Source: Terriglobus roseus DSM 18391
Lineage (GTDB): Bacteria; Acidobacteriota; Terriglobia; Terriglobales; Acidobacteriaceae
DNA: 64,000 nucleotides
NCBI RefSeq assembly: GCF_000265425.1
Contig: NC_018014.1
Coordinates: 310,001-374,000 of the forward strand
Direction of reading: 5' to 3'
Under the pieces are notes generated by a model that was given only the letters and a program-made list of their open reading frames with translations, made no database searches and was not told the origin of the DNA. Shown piece by piece: positions 26,087-34,696 of the stretch. The position numbers and the translations under genes are program-made. Each line of letters begins with the position of its first letter. Within the stretch, counting starts at the first letter, position 1.

Positions 26087-27451
26087 ATGGCACACGGACA
26101 CGAACAATTCGCCCACGAAGGAGCCGGAGACCCCGGCGCAGCGGCCCACGCCCTGCACGCCGATCACGGCCCGCGGGTGCTGCCCGCCGACCTGAACGCT
26201 CCGCCGGTCGTCGCGGTCTGGAAGACGCGCGCGCTCATCGCCGCCGGTGCCGGCCTCATTCTGTCGGCCATCATCGCCCTCCTGGGCGGACCGCTCGGCT
26301 TTGATCATGTGCTGCGCGCTTACCTGCTCGGCTTCATGCTGACGTTCGGCTTCTGCGGAGGCGGTCTCTGCTTCCTCATGCTGCAGTACGTCACGGGCGG
26401 CAAGTGGGGACTGATCATGCGTCGGCCCATGGAAGCCATGAGCAACACGCTTCCGGTCATCGTCGTGCTCTTCATCCCGCTGATGATCTTCGCAAAGCGC
26501 CTGTGGATGTGGGCCGCCTTCCCGACCCACGAAGCAGTCGAGAAAGCCCTGCACAGCGGCCTGCTCGACGAAGGCCAGGCTCACTCGCTCGACTGGAAGC
26601 GAATCATGCTCAGCCCGATGAGCGTCATCATCGAGTTCGTCGTGGTCTTCGGCTTCATGGCACTCTGGGGCGGCATCCTGAGCAAGTGGTCCCTGCAGCG
26701 TGACGCGGATCCCGCAGCCGGCACACAGGGATCCTTTGAGTACTGGCGCATCAAGGCCGAGAACCTCTCCGGCATCGGCATCCTGATCTACGTGGCGCTG
26801 CTCACCATCGTGGCCATCGATCTCGTCATGTCACTGGACATCACCTGGTACTCCACCATGTACGGCCTGATCTTCCTGGTCGGCCAGGGCTACGGCGTAC
26901 TCGCGCTGGGCGTCCACACGATCATTCGTCTGTCGAACTTCCAGCCGCTGAAGACCGCTCTCCGCAAGACGGAGCAGTACGATCTCGGCAAGTTCATGCT
27001 CGGGTTCGTGATGCTGAATATCTACCTCAGCTTCGCGCAGTTCCTGATCATCTGGTCCGCCAACTCGCCGGAAGAGATTCCCTGGTACCTGAACCGCATC
27101 CGTGGCGGCTGGTGGGTTATCTGCTCCCTGGACTTCATCTTCCACTGGGTTGTGCCGTTCTGCCTGCTGCTCAGCCGCCAGTTCAAGTACGACAGCCGCA
27201 AGATGCTGGCCCTTACCGGCTGGATGATCTTCGCCCGCTGCTTCGACCTGTTCTGGATGATCGAGCCCAACTTCCCGGACGCAGCCGCGAACCTGCACTT
27301 CAGCTTCGGCATCTTCGCCTACATCACCGTGCCGCTCTTCGTAATCGGTGTGTGGCTGTACTTCTACCTGACCAACCTGGCCTCGCGTCCGGTGATCGTT
27401 CGCAACGACCCGCACACTGCCGAGGTCCTGGAGCCCGAACATGCCCACTGA
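26087..27451 (+). CDS. actF: Alternative complex III second NrfD-like subunit ActF
   Basis: A 454-residue, about 10-helix membrane protein homologous to ActC/NrfD but with the ActF features: a His/Ala/Asp-rich cytoplasmic N-terminus, an internal helix pair with YLLGFMLTFGFCGGGLCFLMLQYVTGGKWGL, and EEIPWYLNRIRGGWWVICSLDFIFHWVVPFCLLLSRQFK toward the end. It pairs with ActC in the complex. The 41-nt gap after actE is the first real gap in the operon. Its 3' end overlaps the following one-TM gene by 11 nt. Confidence 0.92.
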   Translation: MAHGHEQFAHEGAGDPGAAAHALHADHGPRVLPADLNAPPVVAVWKTRALIAAGAGLILSAIIALLGGPLGFDHVLRAYLLGFMLTFGFCGGGLCFLMLQYVTGGKWGLIMRRPMEAMSNTLPVIVVLFIPLMIFAKRLWMWAAFPTHEAVEKALHSGLLDEGQAHSLDWKRIMLSPMSVIIEFVVVFGFMALWGGILSKWSLQRDADPAAGTQGSFEYWRIKAENLSGIGILIYVALLTIVAIDLVMSLDITWYSTMYGLIFLVGQGYGVLALGVHTIIRLSNFQPLKTALRKTEQYDLGKFMLGFVMLNIYLSFAQFLIIWSANSPEEIPWYLNRIRGGWWVICSLDFIFHWVVPFCLLLSRQFKYDSRKMLALTGWMIFARCFDLFWMIEPNFPDAAANLHFSFGIFAYITVPLFVIGVWLYFYLTNLASRPVIVRNDPHTAEVLEPEHAH

Positions 27452-28175
27452 GTTCAATGACCGCGATCACGTAGAGAGCGTCAAGGGGCCATCCACCTCG
27501 CACGACGAGCATGGCCTTCCCAAGCCGGTTCCTCACCCGTCGGAGAAGTTCGACGCGGAGCATCCGGGCTACGAGACCACCGACGTCAACACCAAGGGTG
27601 TTGTGGTCTTCCTTGGCGGCCTGATGGGCTTCCTCATCGTCTTCTTTGTCCTTTGCTACGCCATGGGTAAGGCAATCAACTACGGCCTGCTGAAGCAGGA
27701 TGTGGATGACGCTTCGAAGTCGGCTCTTGCAGGTGGCAGCCCGGCTGGTATTCAACGCCGTGGTGAAAGCTTGGCAAATAACCCGGTGCAGGAACAGCAG
27801 GCCGCGGCGAAGATCGCGCAAAGCTTCCCGACACCGCGCCTGCCAACGGACGACTCGAACCAGGAGACTGCGGACATGCACGCCCGCGAAGATCTCCTGC
27901 TGGAGCACTACACCGCTGCCGATCCTGCTGAGGGACCAGCCGGGACGATTCACATCCCGATTGAGAAGGCGATGGAGCTCGTCGTGAAGCGCGGCCTGCC
28001 GGCTGCTGCCTCCATGGCAAGCAGCACACAGGGCAAGCTGACGGGCGACAAGCAGTACAGCTCCATAGCGCCTCTGACCAGCGGATTTGCCCGTACCGGC
28101 TATGAGCTCGACCAGATGGAAAGCCGCGAACAGAAGATGAGCCTGGGTGAGAACTCAGCGGAAGCAAAGAAGTAA
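27441..28175 (+). CDS. One-TM protein of unknown function within the respiratory operon
   Basis: A 244-residue protein with a charged N-terminal tail, one membrane helix (residues about 53-75, VVVFLGGLMGFLIVFFVLCYAMG) and a soluble, predicted periplasmic C-terminal region of about 165 residues (KIAQSFPTPRLPTDD...DLLLEHYTAADP...MELVVKRGLPAA). It has no cysteine-based haem or copper motif. Position between actF and sco and the 11-nt overlap with actF imply a role in the complex or its assembly. I do not recognise a family outside such operons; it could be an accessory alternative complex III subunit or an assembly factor. Confidence 0.85.
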   Translation: MPTEFNDRDHVESVKGPSTSHDEHGLPKPVPHPSEKFDAEHPGYETTDVNTKGVVVFLGGLMGFLIVFFVLCYAMGKAINYGLLKQDVDDASKSALAGGSPAGIQRRGESLANNPVQEQQAAAKIAQSFPTPRLPTDDSNQETADMHAREDLLLEHYTAADPAEGPAGTIHIPIEKAMELVVKRGLPAAASMASSTQGKLTGDKQYSSIAPLTSGFARTGYELDQMESREQKMSLGENSAEAKK

Positions 28176-28199
28176 CCGCACCGAAGCAGGGAGCAGCAC

Positions 28200-29126
28200 A
28201 TGCAGCAGCAGAACACAATCCGGAACAAACGTTCGACCAACAGGCTCGGCCTGCTGGCGCTGGCGTTGGGTCTGCTGTGCTCTGCGATGCCGTCGCACGG
28301 GCAGGTCTCCAGCTACGGTGACAAGCAAACCGGCGAAGAGTACGGCAACGAACTGCCGGCAGTTCTGAAGGGTGCAGCAATCGACCAGCACCTGAACACG
28401 ACCCTGCCGAACGTGCCGTTCGTCGACGAGACGGGGAAGCCGGTCAACACGGCCGACTACTTCGGCAAGGACAAGCCGGCCGTTCTTGCGCTCGTGTACT
28501 TCAAGTGCCCGATGCTCTGCTCGGAAGAGCTGGATGGGCTGGTGCAGTCCCTGGCCATGGTTCATCTGGATCCGGCAAAGGATTTCAACGTCCTGATCAT
28601 CAGCATCGATCCTACGGATACGCCTGCTGACGCAGCCAAGAAGAAGGCGCTCTACACCCGTCGTTATGCTCGTCCGGGCACCGAGGGTGGATGGCACTTC
28701 CTGACAGGCCAGCAGGCATCGATCGATGCCGTGACCAAGGCAGTTGGCTTCGGCTACGTGAAGATTCCATCCACGGATGGTAAGACGACGCAATTCGCTC
28801 ACGCGAGTGCGATCCAGTTGCTTACGCCGGATGCGAAGATTTCACAGTACTACCTGGGTGTGGAGTACTCGCCGAAAGACCTGATGCTGGGCCTGGTCGA
28901 GTCTTCAGACCACAAGATCGGATCGCCGGTCGCGAACATTTTGACGTATTGCTACCACTACGATCCACACCGGAACAAGCACAGCTTGATCGTCGCGCGT
29001 GTGGTGCAGTTTGGCGGCATGATCACGGTCGCGGGCTTGGGTGGATTCATGTTTTTGATGTTTCGGCGTGACCTGAAACTGGGGCGCGACCATGCTTTGA
29101 CGCGCAAGGACGAAGACAACACTTAG
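28200..29126 (+). CDS. SCO1/SenC-family copper chaperone for cytochrome oxidase
   Basis: A 308-residue thioredoxin-fold protein with a signal peptide, CPMLC (Cys103 and Cys107) and His201 (QFAHASA), which together make the copper site of SCO proteins that load the CuA centre of CoxB. GWHFLTGQQASID and YLGVEYSPKDLM are family segments. Unlike many SCO proteins, it ends in a C-terminal membrane helix (about residues 268-292, ARVVQFGGMITVAGLGGFMF) followed by basic residues, which would fix it to the membrane. The position just before coxB fits the role. Confidence 0.92.
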   Translation: MQQQNTIRNKRSTNRLGLLALALGLLCSAMPSHGQVSSYGDKQTGEEYGNELPAVLKGAAIDQHLNTTLPNVPFVDETGKPVNTADYFGKDKPAVLALVYFKCPMLCSEELDGLVQSLAMVHLDPAKDFNVLIISIDPTDTPADAAKKKALYTRRYARPGTEGGWHFLTGQQASIDAVTKAVGFGYVKIPSTDGKTTQFAHASAIQLLTPDAKISQYYLGVEYSPKDLMLGLVESSDHKIGSPVANILTYCYHYDPHRNKHSLIVARVVQFGGMITVAGLGGFMFLMFRRDLKLGRDHALTRKDEDNT

Positions 29127-29204
29127 TCCCGGTGAAGTTTGAAACCGCCGCCGAAACAGCAGTACCGCAACGAGAGACCGGACAGGAAGAGATAAAGGCA
29201 GACG

Positions 29205-30248
29205 ATGGGAATCAGTCCAGTACTTTGGCAGTTTCTAACCAAGTGGCTCACCACCTCGGCGCTATGGCCGCAGGAGGCCTCCACCATCGCGCCCTGGGCG
29301 GATGCGCTGTACATCTTCCTCTGGTTGGTGACGCTCCTGGGCCTGGTGCTGGTGGGCGCCCTCCTACTTGTGTTCAGCATCAAGTACCGCAAGGAAAAGA
29401 GCCCGGTCGCGACACAGATCGAAGGCTCAACGCTGCTGGAAGCGACGTGGACCATCATCCCACTCGGCATCTTCCTCTTCGTCTTCGTCTGGGGAGCCTG
29501 GCTTTACTTCCGCATCTACAATCCGCCAGCCGACGCTATGCAGGTTTATATCGTTGGCAAGCAGTGGATGTGGAAGGCCGAGCATCCCGGCGGTCAGCAT
29601 GAAATCAATGCTCTGCACGTCCCGATCGGACGTCCGGTGCAGTTGACCATGATCTCGCAGGACGTATTCCACTCGTACTCGATCCCCGCCTTCCGCGTAA
29701 AGCGCGAGGTCATCCCGGGTCGTTATACGACGGTGTGGTTCAACGCCACCAAGGAAGGTACGTATCACCTGTTCTGCACCCAGTATTGCGGTACGCTGCA
29801 CTCCGGCATGATCGGTGACATCGTCGCCATGGCGCCGGAAGACTATCAGCGTTGGACAGAAGAGTCGACCAGCGGTATGAGCCTGGCTCAGAACGGCGAA
29901 CGCCTCTTTGCGTCCATGGGCTGCAATAGCTGCCATAACGGCAACGCCACGGCAGCGGGTCCCAACCTGGCCGGCGTGTCCGGGTCTAAAATCAGGATGG
30001 ATGACGGTACCGTTCAGGTAGCCACCGATGGCTGGCTGCGCGATACCATCCTCAATCCGTCGCAGCACGTCCCTCTGGGCTACAAGCCGATTATGCCGAC
30101 CTACCAGGGTCAGATCAGTGAAGAAGGTCTGATCGATCTGGTGGAGTACATCAAGGGCCTGAAGACCAACTACCGTGTGCAGCAGACGCTGGACACTTCC
30201 AAGTCAAACGACGCGGCGCCCATGGTGCCCGAAAAGGTGACGCAATGA
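29205..30248 (+). CDS. coxB: caa3-type cytochrome c oxidase subunit II with fused cytochrome c
   Basis: A 347-residue subunit with two membrane helices (about residues 33-60 and 84-104), a CuA domain and a C-terminal cytochrome c domain. CuA ligands are visible: His156 (DVFHSYSIP), Cys191 and Cys195 in [12 protein letters not shown], His199 and Met202. The cytochrome c domain has CNSCH (240-244) and the Met-ligand region [19 protein letters not shown] is the aromatic patch that takes electrons. It is the entry point for electrons from alternative complex III, probably without a soluble carrier. The stop overlaps the coxA start (ATGA). Confidence 0.95.
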   Translation: MGISPVLWQFLTKWLTTSALWPQEASTIAPWADALYIFLWLVTLLGLVLVGALLLVFSIKYRKEKSPVATQIEGSTLLEATWTIIPLGIFLFVFVWGAWLYFRIYNPPADAMQVYIVGKQWMWKAEHPGGQHEINALHVPIGRPVQLTMISQDVFHSYSIPAFRVKREVIPGRYTTVWFNATKEGTYHLFCTQYCGTLHSGMIGDIVAMAPEDYQRWTEESTSGMSLAQNGERLFASMGCNSCHNGNATAAGPNLAGVSGSKIRMDDGTVQVATDGWLRDTILNPSQHVPLGYKPIMPTYQGQISEEGLIDLVEYIKGLKTNYRVQQTLDTSKSNDAAPMVPEKVTQ

Positions 30249-31906
30249 GTACCATCGTCTCCCTGCCTGACCAGGCGACGGCCGTTGTGCCGAAGAAGAA
30301 CTACATCACCGCTGAGCATGGCCTGCTGAGCTGGCTGCTGACTGCCGATCACAAGCGGATCGCGATGCTGTATCTCTTCAGCATCACGTTCTTCTTCTTC
30401 ATCGGCGGCTTCTTCGCCGGCATGGTACGCCTGGAACTGCTGACGCCCGCCGGCGATCTGATGGCGGCCGACACCTACAACAAGATGTTCACGATGCACG
30501 GTATCGTGATGATCTTCCTGTTCCTGGTGCCGTCTGTCCCGGCGACGCTCGGCAACTTCTTCATCCCGATCATGATCGGTGCGAAGGATCTGGCGTTCCC
30601 GAAGATCAACCTGCTGAGCTGGTATCTGTACATGGCCGGCGGCATCTTCGTCCTGACCACGCTCGTTCTGGGTGGCGTTGATACCGGCTGGACATTCACC
30701 ACGCCGCTGTCGACGCACTACCTGAACACGCACGTCGTCACGACCGCGACCGCCATCTTCATCGCAGGCTTCTCGTCGATCTTCACGGGCCTCAATTTCA
30801 TCGTGACCGTGCACCGCATGCGCGCGCCGGGCATGACATGGTTCCGCCTGCCGCTCTTCGTGTGGTCGAACTATGCTGCCTCGGTCCTCATGGTCCTCGG
30901 CACGCCGGTTCTCGCAATCGCGATCGTTCTCGTCGCGCTCGAGCGCACGCTCGGTCTGGGTGTCTTTGACCCGGCCAAGGGTGGCGATCCGCTACTCTTC
31001 CAGCACTTGTTCTGGTTCTACTCGCATCCGGCCGTGTACATCATGATTCTGCCGGGCTTTGGTGTCATCTCTGAGGTGATCTCGACCTTCAGCCGCAAGC
31101 GCGTCTTCGGCTATACGGCAGTCGCGTTCTCCTCAGTCGCCATCGCGGTCTTCGGCTTCTTCGTGTGGGCTCACCACATGTTCATCATGGGTGTGTCGAA
31201 CTACTCGGCACTCGTGTTCTCCCTGCTGACAATGCTGGTCGCCGTACCCTCGGCCATCAAGATCTTCAACTGGGCGTTCACGCTGCAGAAGGGTTCCATC
31301 ACCTTCGAGACGCCGATGCTCTACGCCTTCGGTTTCATCGGTCTGTTCACCATCGGTGGTCTGACCGGTGTCTTCCTCGGATCGCTCGGTATGGACGTTC
31401 ATCTCACCGAGACCTACTTCATCGTGGCCCACTTCCACTTCGTCATGGTGGGCGGCATGTTGATGGCGTTCCTCGCGGGTATCCACTTCTGGTGGCCCAA
31501 GATGACCGGCCGTATGTATCCGGAAGGCATGTCGAAGTTCGCCGCCGTGGTCACATTTATTGGCTTCATCCTCACCTTCTTCCCCCAGTTCATCGTGGGT
31601 TACCTAGGCATGCCGCGTCGCTACGCTGCGTATCCTGCCGAGTTCCAGGTGCTGAACGTCCTCTCGACCGCAGGTGCCACAGTGCTCGGTGTTGGCTACA
31701 TGCTGCCAATCTTCTACCTGGCCTGGTCGCTGAAGTACGGTGCCATCGCCGGTAACAACCCGTGGCAGGCAACCGGCCTTGAGTGGCAGATCCAGTCGCC
31801 GCCGCTGACCGAGAACTTCCTCGAGACGCCGATCGTCGACCACGAGGCCTACGACTACGAGTGGCTTGAGCGTAAGACGCAGCGCGAGTTGCAGCACGTC
31901 GGCTAA
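30245..31906 (+). CDS. coxA: caa3-type cytochrome c oxidase subunit I (A2-type haem-copper oxidase)
   Basis: A 553-residue, 12-helix catalytic subunit. Haem ligands are His85 (MHGIVMIF) and, at AHFHF, His396 and His398. CuB ligands are His261 and the His-His pair 310-311 (WAHHMF), with Tyr265 in place for the His-Tyr crosslink. Where A1-type oxidases have a Glu in GHPEVY, this one reads YSHPAVY (259-265), which is the A2-family form of the D-channel end, as in Rhodothermus caa3. It reduces oxygen to water and pumps protons. The partner gene order coxB-coxA-coxC-coxD and the adjoining alternative complex III fit the known supercomplex. Confidence 0.96.
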   Translation: MSTIVSLPDQATAVVPKKNYITAEHGLLSWLLTADHKRIAMLYLFSITFFFFIGGFFAGMVRLELLTPAGDLMAADTYNKMFTMHGIVMIFLFLVPSVPATLGNFFIPIMIGAKDLAFPKINLLSWYLYMAGGIFVLTTLVLGGVDTGWTFTTPLSTHYLNTHVVTTATAIFIAGFSSIFTGLNFIVTVHRMRAPGMTWFRLPLFVWSNYAASVLMVLGTPVLAIAIVLVALERTLGLGVFDPAKGGDPLLFQHLFWFYSHPAVYIMILPGFGVISEVISTFSRKRVFGYTAVAFSSVAIAVFGFFVWAHHMFIMGVSNYSALVFSLLTMLVAVPSAIKIFNWAFTLQKGSITFETPMLYAFGFIGLFTIGGLTGVFLGSLGMDVHLTETYFIVAHFHFVMVGGMLMAFLAGIHFWWPKMTGRMYPEGMSKFAAVVTFIGFILTFFPQFIVGYLGMPRRYAAYPAEFQVLNVLSTAGATVLGVGYMLPIFYLAWSLKYGAIAGNNPWQATGLEWQIQSPPLTENFLETPIVDHEAYDYEWLERKTQRELQHVG

Positions 31907-31917
31907 AGCATAATCGG

Positions 31918-31942
31918 TGGACCCGGCAGGGTGCCGGGTCCA
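31918..31942 (+). other. Strong hairpin between coxA and coxC
   Basis: TGGACCCGGCA (31918-31928) pairs perfectly with TGCCGGGTCCA (31932-31942) around a GGG loop, an 11-bp stem. There is no T run after it, so it is more likely an mRNA processing or stability element, or a partial terminator, than a full stop. TTACGTAA follows at 31959-31966. Confidence 0.7.
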
Positions 31943-32000
31943 TCGGGTTCCAAACGACTTACGTAAGAAACGAACTACGCTGTTCCTGAGAGGGTTTTGC

Positions 32001-32750
32001 ATGTCGATCGCTTCGACCATCACGCATCCGCCGGAGCCCGAGATCCACGCGTCACACGACGTGCACGAGCACCCGTTCTACCAGAAGCACCACTTCGAGA
32101 CGGCGGAACAGCAGCGCGAGGCTGCCAGCTTCGGCATGTGGCTCTTCCTGCTCACGGAAATCATGTTCTTCGGCGGGCTGTTCTTCGCCTACCTGCTCTA
32201 CCGCAACTGGTACTACGACGCATTCGTCGCGGCCTCGAACTCGATCAGCATGCCGCTCGGCCTGATCAATACGGTCGTCCTGATCAGCTCGTCGTTCACC
32301 ATGGCCATGGGTGTGTGGTCGGCAGAAGTCCGGAACAAGAAGTTTCTGGAGTGGTCGCTCATCGCAACCATCGTCCTGGGCTTTGTCTTCCTTGGCATTA
32401 AGTCCGTCGAATACGCGCAGAAGTTTGAAGAGCACCACGTGCCGGGCGCTTCCTTCGACATCCGTGACTTCGTGCATCCGCCGGCTGACAGCAAGGAAAA
32501 GCCGCTCACCGTCGACATGGCGAACCACACCCAGATCTACTTCTCGCTGTACTTCGCGATGACGGGCGTGCACGCACTTCACATGATCATCGGTATCGCC
32601 ATTCTGTTCGTCCTGCTGGTGAAGGCAAGGACGGGCTTGTACACCACGGGGTACGTCCAACCGATTGAGAACTTCGGCCTCTACTGGCACTTTGTCGATA
32701 TCGTCTGGATTTTTCTGTTCCCGTTCCTGTACCTGATCAACCGACATTGA
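32001..32750 (+). CDS. coxC: Cytochrome c oxidase subunit III
   Basis: A 249-residue membrane protein with five predicted helices. FGMWLFLLTEIMFFGGLFFAYLLYRNWYY is the conserved first helix pair segment with the Glu of TEIMFFG; the ending FGLYWHFVDIVWIFLFPFLYL is the diagnostic subunit III C-terminus. Start at 32001 has GAGAGGG at 6-7 nt. A 94-nt gap with a hairpin separates it from coxA, the largest gap within coxBACD. Confidence 0.94.
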   Translation: MSIASTITHPPEPEIHASHDVHEHPFYQKHHFETAEQQREAASFGMWLFLLTEIMFFGGLFFAYLLYRNWYYDAFVAASNSISMPLGLINTVVLISSSFTMAMGVWSAEVRNKKFLEWSLIATIVLGFVFLGIKSVEYAQKFEEHHVPGASFDIRDFVHPPADSKEKPLTVDMANHTQIYFSLYFAMTGVHALHMIIGIAILFVLLVKARTGLYTTGYVQPIENFGLYWHFVDIVWIFLFPFLYLINRH

Positions 32751-32808
32751 TGCCGGTCCGTGCAGCAGAATTCGCCGCCACCGCAACACCATACTTTGAG
32801 GAAGCAGC

Positions 32809-33198
32809 ATGAGCGAACCGGTCACATCGCACAATCTGGCGCCAGTCGATAACGAGCAGCACAATATCGACTTTCACGACCCGGCTAACATCACGAACCC
32901 GGAGCACGTAGCGCATCACATCGTCAGCCCGGCCGTCTACGGCATGATCTTCGGCGTGCTGATGATCGGCACTCTGGCGACCGTCGGCGCGTCGATGCTG
33001 CCGCTCGGCATCTTCAACGCACCGATCGCGATCGCCATCGCCTGCACCAAGGCTGTCTTCGTCGTGCTCTTCTTCATGCACGTCAAGTACAGCTCGCGCC
33101 TGGTCAAGCTGACAGTCTCCGCCGGCTTCTTCACCTTCTTCGTGCTGGTGATGATGTGCATGCTGGACTACTTCACGCGCGCCTGGGGTCAGTGGTAG
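32809..33198 (+). CDS. coxD: Cytochrome c oxidase subunit IV family protein
   Basis: A 129-residue protein with a charged, His-rich N-terminus (HNLAPVDNEQHNIDFHDP) and three membrane helices (VYGMIFGVLMIGTLATV, IAIAIACTKAVFVVLFFMHV, LTVSAGFFTFFVLVMMCMLDY). The FMHVKYSS turn between the last two helices is typical of the prokaryotic COX4 family that stabilises caa3 oxidases. It is the last gene of the run and is followed by a strong terminator. Confidence 0.9.
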   Translation: MSEPVTSHNLAPVDNEQHNIDFHDPANITNPEHVAHHIVSPAVYGMIFGVLMIGTLATVGASMLPLGIFNAPIAIAIACTKAVFVVLFFMHVKYSSRLVKLTVSAGFFTFFVLVMMCMLDYFTRAWGQW

Positions 33199-33233
33199 AA
33201 CTCCGGTCGTATGAATACGCAGTAACCGAAAAT

Positions 33234-33268
33234 GAAGGGCGCCTCTCAGAGGCGCCCTTCTTCATTTG
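33234..33268 (+). terminator. Terminator of the act/cox operon
   Basis: GAAGGGCGCCTC (33234-33245) pairs with GAGGCGCCCTTC (33249-33260), a 12-bp stem with loop TCA, followed by TTCATTT. It also faces the convergent TIGR03435 gene whose stop is at 33282. Confidence 0.88.
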
Positions 33269-33281
33269 CTGGAGGCTGTTG

Positions 33282-34088
33282 CTACGTCCCGGTCGGTATT
33301 TGGATACGATCCAGGACGACGTCTGACGGCTGCGCAGTCACGGGATCAAGGCGAAGACCGAGCTCGCGCCTCATGGTCTCTGCAAGATCTTTCCCGGCAA
33401 CCGGAGCACTCTTGGCATACCTGCCGGAGTATTCGCTCGGAGCCGGTGCCCAACTCAACTCAAAATCCCACCGCCCCTTGATACCCGTCTCATCCACCAC
33501 GGGCCGGTCAAGTACAGCTCTCTGCAACATCGTAGCGAAATCTGCGAGCGTGGCATTGTGTACTGTCAGCGTTCCAGGCTTCGGCATGGCAAGCGCTGGT
33601 AAAGACCCCGGCATTGCCATACTCCCGGCCAGTTTGGGCCCCGCCGGTTCCACGTGGATCGCGTAACCCGGAAGGCTCTCCCCACCGCTGTGGGCGACCA
33701 GTCCAAAGCGTTCGGTCAACGCCTGCTTCAGCATCGCTTTGCACGCGGCATCATCCGGCGAGCCGCCACCGCGATAGTGCATCTTCAAATCAAACAGAGT
33801 CTGTCCAGCCCAAGCAGGCGCATTCACGATCCGCTTGGGATGGACGTTGTACGCAAACGCGATAATGTCGATCAGCGTGGTGTTTACCGCTTCCAGATTA
33901 TTGTTTGGCCGTACGCGAAAGCCGCTACCTTCGGTCGCAGGGTCCGATCGCAAGACGCTGATGGAGTCGTATAGATTAGTCCGCGAGGCTGGCTCGACCG
34001 TTGTCTGGCTGCAGGACGTGGAAGGCAGTGCGACAAGTGCCAACAGCGCTGCCAGTGAAAGGGTGTATCGCTTCGTCAAGCCGTGCAT
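33282..34088 (-). CDS. Secreted TIGR03435-family protein
   Basis: A 268-residue exported protein of the soil-associated TIGR03435 family, which is amplified in acidobacterial genomes. The signal runs MHGLTKRYTLSLAALLALVALPSTSCS, and the ending LPSTSCS could be a lipobox-like site. Family landmarks include NTTLIDIIAFAYNV, RIVNAPAWAGQTLFDL, MLKQALTERFGLVAH, YAIHVEPAGPKLAGS, NATLADFATMLQRAVLDRPVVDETGIKGRWDFELSW and the closing LGLRLDPVTAQ. Start at 34088 places GGAG 5 nt upstream. No function is established for the family. Convergent with the respiratory operon. Confidence 0.88.
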   Translation of the reverse strand: MHGLTKRYTLSLAALLALVALPSTSCSQTTVEPASRTNLYDSISVLRSDPATEGSGFRVRPNNNLEAVNTTLIDIIAFAYNVHPKRIVNAPAWAGQTLFDLKMHYRGGGSPDDAACKAMLKQALTERFGLVAHSGGESLPGYAIHVEPAGPKLAGSMAMPGSLPALAMPKPGTLTVHNATLADFATMLQRAVLDRPVVDETGIKGRWDFELSWAPAPSEYSGRYAKSAPVAGKDLAETMRRELGLRLDPVTAQPSDVVLDRIQIPTGT

Positions 34089-34141
34089 GCTCACTCCGCG
34101 TATCAGATTGTGGGTTGGGTTCTAACCATCAGACGTAGCCT

Positions 34142-34675
34142 CTAATCAATAAGTCGCGCCATGACCGCATCATGATGCGTTGTCGCACCCACAGTAAAGT
34201 AACGCTCGCCAATCTGCGTAAAGCCAGCCTTCTCATAAAACCGAATCGCCGCATGGTTCTTCCCATAGACACCCAGCAACAGGCGAGTGCGACCCAGCTC
34301 GCGTGCGTACGCGACGGCCTGATCCATCAGCGCCTTGCCAATTCCGAGCCCCTGAAAGCGGTGCAGCATGTAGATGCGCCGCAGCTCGTAATCTTCAGGA
34401 GTCAGTTCCACCGGCAGATCCGGCTCGCAGCAAACGATGTAGCCCACAGGCCCGTCGCCCGGCGGCACCTCCGCAATGGCCGCGCGCCCCGTCGGCATCG
34501 CCAGGTACTTTGCATAACTCTCGATTGAGTGGTTCTTATGGAAGTGCGCCAGGATGTCGTCGCCATTCAGGATGTCGGCAAAGGCCTCCAGAAAGCTCGC
34601 GCCGCCCACCAGTTGCAGGCGAGCCTCATCGCCGGCAGCGCAGCGGCGCAGGGTAAATGCTGTCGATTCGCTCAT
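34142..34675 (-). CDS. GNAT-family N-acetyltransferase
   Basis: A 177-residue acetyl-CoA-dependent acyltransferase. The acetyl-CoA pyrophosphate loop is in the segment RRIYMLHRFQGLGIGKALMDQA (Q/R-x-x-G-x-G/A form), and RFYEKAGFTQIGERYFTVG is the C-terminal motif B. The substrate is unknown; the resemblance is to generic GNAT proteins that acetylate small amines or peptides. Start chosen at ATG 34673-34675 with GGA 6 nt upstream; an ATG four codons upstream is the alternative. Confidence 0.82.
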   Translation of the reverse strand: MSESTAFTLRRCAAGDEARLQLVGGASFLEAFADILNGDDILAHFHKNHSIESYAKYLAMPTGRAAIAEVPPGDGPVGYIVCCEPDLPVELTPEDYELRRIYMLHRFQGLGIGKALMDQAVAYARELGRTRLLLGVYGKNHAAIRFYEKAGFTQIGERYFTVGATTHHDAVMARLID

Positions 34676-34696
34676 GCGTTCCAGCATATCGCCGCA

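Noticed and set aside
24435..26093. 552-codon minus-strand frame opposite actD and actE
   Set aside because: The plus-strand cytochrome and DUF3341 genes explain the region.
31919..31941. Hairpin after coxA as a full operon terminator
   Set aside because: No T run follows, and coxC and coxD downstream belong to the same enzyme.
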